This document shows positions 40,820 to 41,927 of a DNA stretch of 41,927 nt, in pieces. Source of the stretch: Anaerolineae bacterium UTCFX1 (GTDB lineage Bacteria > Chloroflexota > Anaerolineae > Anaerolineales > Villigracilaceae); NCBI GenBank assembly GCA_002050275.1, contig MWTB01000011.1:1-41927 (forward strand), written 5' to 3'. The stretch's first letter is position 1. The number at the start of each line of letters is the position of its first letter. A model generated the notes under the pieces. That model had not been told where the DNA came from. It saw only the letters and a program-made list of their open reading frames with translations, and ran no database searches. The translations under genes were made by a program, and so were the position numbers.

Positions 40820-41927
40820 TGGACAAGAATTTCATGAACTTCATCACCCCTCCCTCTCGCTCAACATTCTGGCGCGTGATACTTATCGTCACTGCCGCGC
40901 TTCCATTGCTTTCGATCTGGAATTTAATTAACCTCGCCGCGAAGTTGAATGTGAATCTTTCAACACAAACTTCATGGCAGGCAGGGATTGCCGCGCTTGC
41001 GATGTTAACGTTGCTGGCTCTGTTGGGGCTGGGTGCCAGCTTCACGAAAACGGGCGACCAACTCTGGGGTCGAGTCGAAGCGTTGGGTTTCATCCAAAAA
41101 AAGATCGGTATCGTTATCATCATCGTCGCGCTGATCGGTTTCCCGCTCGTCATCGCAAATTCTTTTTTTCAACAAATTCTCGGCGGCGAAGCGTGGGTGC
41201 GCATGCTCGTCTTTTGGATGTTCGCGCTTGCGGGCATGTGGGGCGTAAAAATTTTTCGCAAAGAATTTGATTGGTCAATCGCGCTGATCGTGTTCATGCT
41301 GTGTCAATCCATTTTGCTTTTGCTTCTCGCCAACATCACGTCGGTCACCGCGTATCCGTTTTCGATGGGCTGGTCGGAGACGAGCCGCTATTATTATCCG
41401 TCGCTGTTTCTCTCGCGCAACATTTACGGCGAAAAATTTCCTCTGCCTATTCTTCATCCTACGTTACATTTTTTACTCGTCGCGCCATATCTTTTCGACG
41501 CGCCGTTGTGGGCGCATCGTTTCTGGCAAATGTTTTTACGACTCGCGCTCGCGGGCTTGATCGTCCCCGCGTTGATGTCGCGCCTTGCGATTCAGAATCG
41601 CGCGCTGAAAATTTTTACAGGCATGTGGATGATTCTCTTCCTGTTGATGGGACCCATCTATCTGCATTTGACAATTCCTGTGCTGATTCTTCTCTGGGGA
41701 TTTTCGGTTCATTCCTCGACGCGGGCGCTTCGACTTCGCTCAGCGCAAGCTTGGGTCGCCGTTCTTTTGGCTTCCATCTGGGCTGGGACGAGTCGCGTCA
41801 ACTGGTACGTGGTTCCAGGCATGATCGCCGCCGTGTTGTATTTGTTGGAAGTGCCGTTCAACGGGAAAAATATTTTCAGTTACTTGCTCAAACCCGCATC
41901 ATGGTTTTTCGTTGGGACGTTAACCGC
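40819..41927 (+). CDS. Polytopic membrane protein, GT-C-like (3' end outside the window)
   Basis: An open plus-strand frame runs from an ATG at 40819 (or 40834) to the right edge without a stop, at least 364 codons. It has about nine hydrophobic segments and the loop VTAYPFSMGWSETSRYYYPS, which aligns with the same loop of the gene at 36538, so the two are paralogues. The first ATG lies on the end of a dispersed repeat; the second (MNFITPPSRS) may be the true start. Around 41725-41750 a repeat-like string (GCGCTTCGACTTCGCTC) is read in frame. Function is inferred from neighbours only. Confidence 0.7.
   Translation, partial: MDKNFMNFITPPSRSTFWRVILIVTAALPLLSIWNLINLAAKLNVNLSTQTSWQAGIAALAMLTLLALLGLGASFTKTGDQLWGRVEALGFIQKKIGIVIIIVALIGFPLVIANSFFQQILGGEAWVRMLVFWMFALAGMWGVKIFRKEFDWSIALIVFMLCQSILLLLLANITSVTAYPFSMGWSETSRYYYPSLFLSRNIYGEKFPLPILHPTLHFLLVAPYLFDAPLWAHRFWQMFLRLALAGLIVPALMSRLAIQNRALKIFTGMWMILFLLMGPIYLHLTIPVLILLWGFSVHSSTRALRLRSAQAWVAVLLASIWAGTSRVNWYVVPGMIAAVLYLLEVPFNGKNIFSYLLKPASWFFVGTLT

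Overview
The window looks like a chromosomal piece of a free-living bacterium. My best guess is a Chloroflexota (Anaerolineae-like) genome. This is inferred from the protein types (a cytoplasmic LacI-type sensor kinase, an M6-like peptidase with a C-terminal jelly-roll domain), from several genes whose -10 box lies only 6-8 nt before the ATG, and from the many small palindromic repeats. It is not proven by any single marker.

Region 1 (1-9929, minus strand) is a complete type I-C CRISPR-Cas locus. In transcription order it holds a 66-aa HTH protein, a WYL-regulator/Cas3 fusion, cas5, cas8c, cas7, cas4, cas1, cas2, a leader, and the leader-proximal repeat, which sits exactly at the left edge. 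Two things stand out. Cas3 carries a full HTH-WYL-WCX transcription regulator (residues 1-327) in one uninterrupted frame with the HD-helicase (residues 328-1157), and the small HTH protein upstream is a gap-free homologue of the fused HTH (22 of 50 identical). The locus is also a composition mosaic: the effector block (cas7 to the Cas3 body) is AT-rich, while cas4/cas1 and the WYL part are GC-rich. Every junction of the adaptation module (cas7|cas4, cas4|cas1, cas1|cas2, cas2|leader) carries a different palindromic repeat or repeat end.

Region 2 (about 9.93-13.1 kb) is accessory DNA. It holds a likely operator/promoter region, a truncated ORF resembling replication-relaxation proteins, a decayed tail of another gene on the opposite strand, a PPP-family phosphatase, and a broken tyrosine recombinase directly behind a tRNA gene with anticodon CAT. 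This is what remains of an integrated element next to a tRNA.

Region 3 (about 13.1-27.1 kb) is mostly household genes: two small membrane proteins, a GNAT acetyltransferase, a YczE-like membrane protein, ClpC, a secreted or anchored M6-like metalloprotease with a cupin, an MFS transporter divergent from a large cytoplasmic sensor kinase, dihydrolipoyl dehydrogenase, and an ICMT-like methyltransferase.

Region 4 (27.2 kb to the right edge) is a cell-surface glycan cluster. It holds four GT-C type polytopic glycosyltransferase-like proteins, GDP-mannose 4,6-dehydratase, a polyprenyl-phosphate-type GT2, a flippase-like membrane protein, a GT4, a MaoC-like hydratase, a secreted laminin-G-like protein, an RffA-like sugar aminotransferase and a methyltransferase. 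The last gene runs off the window and is a paralogue of the one at 36.5 kb. Small palindromic repeats recur through the window, including one read in frame inside a coding region.
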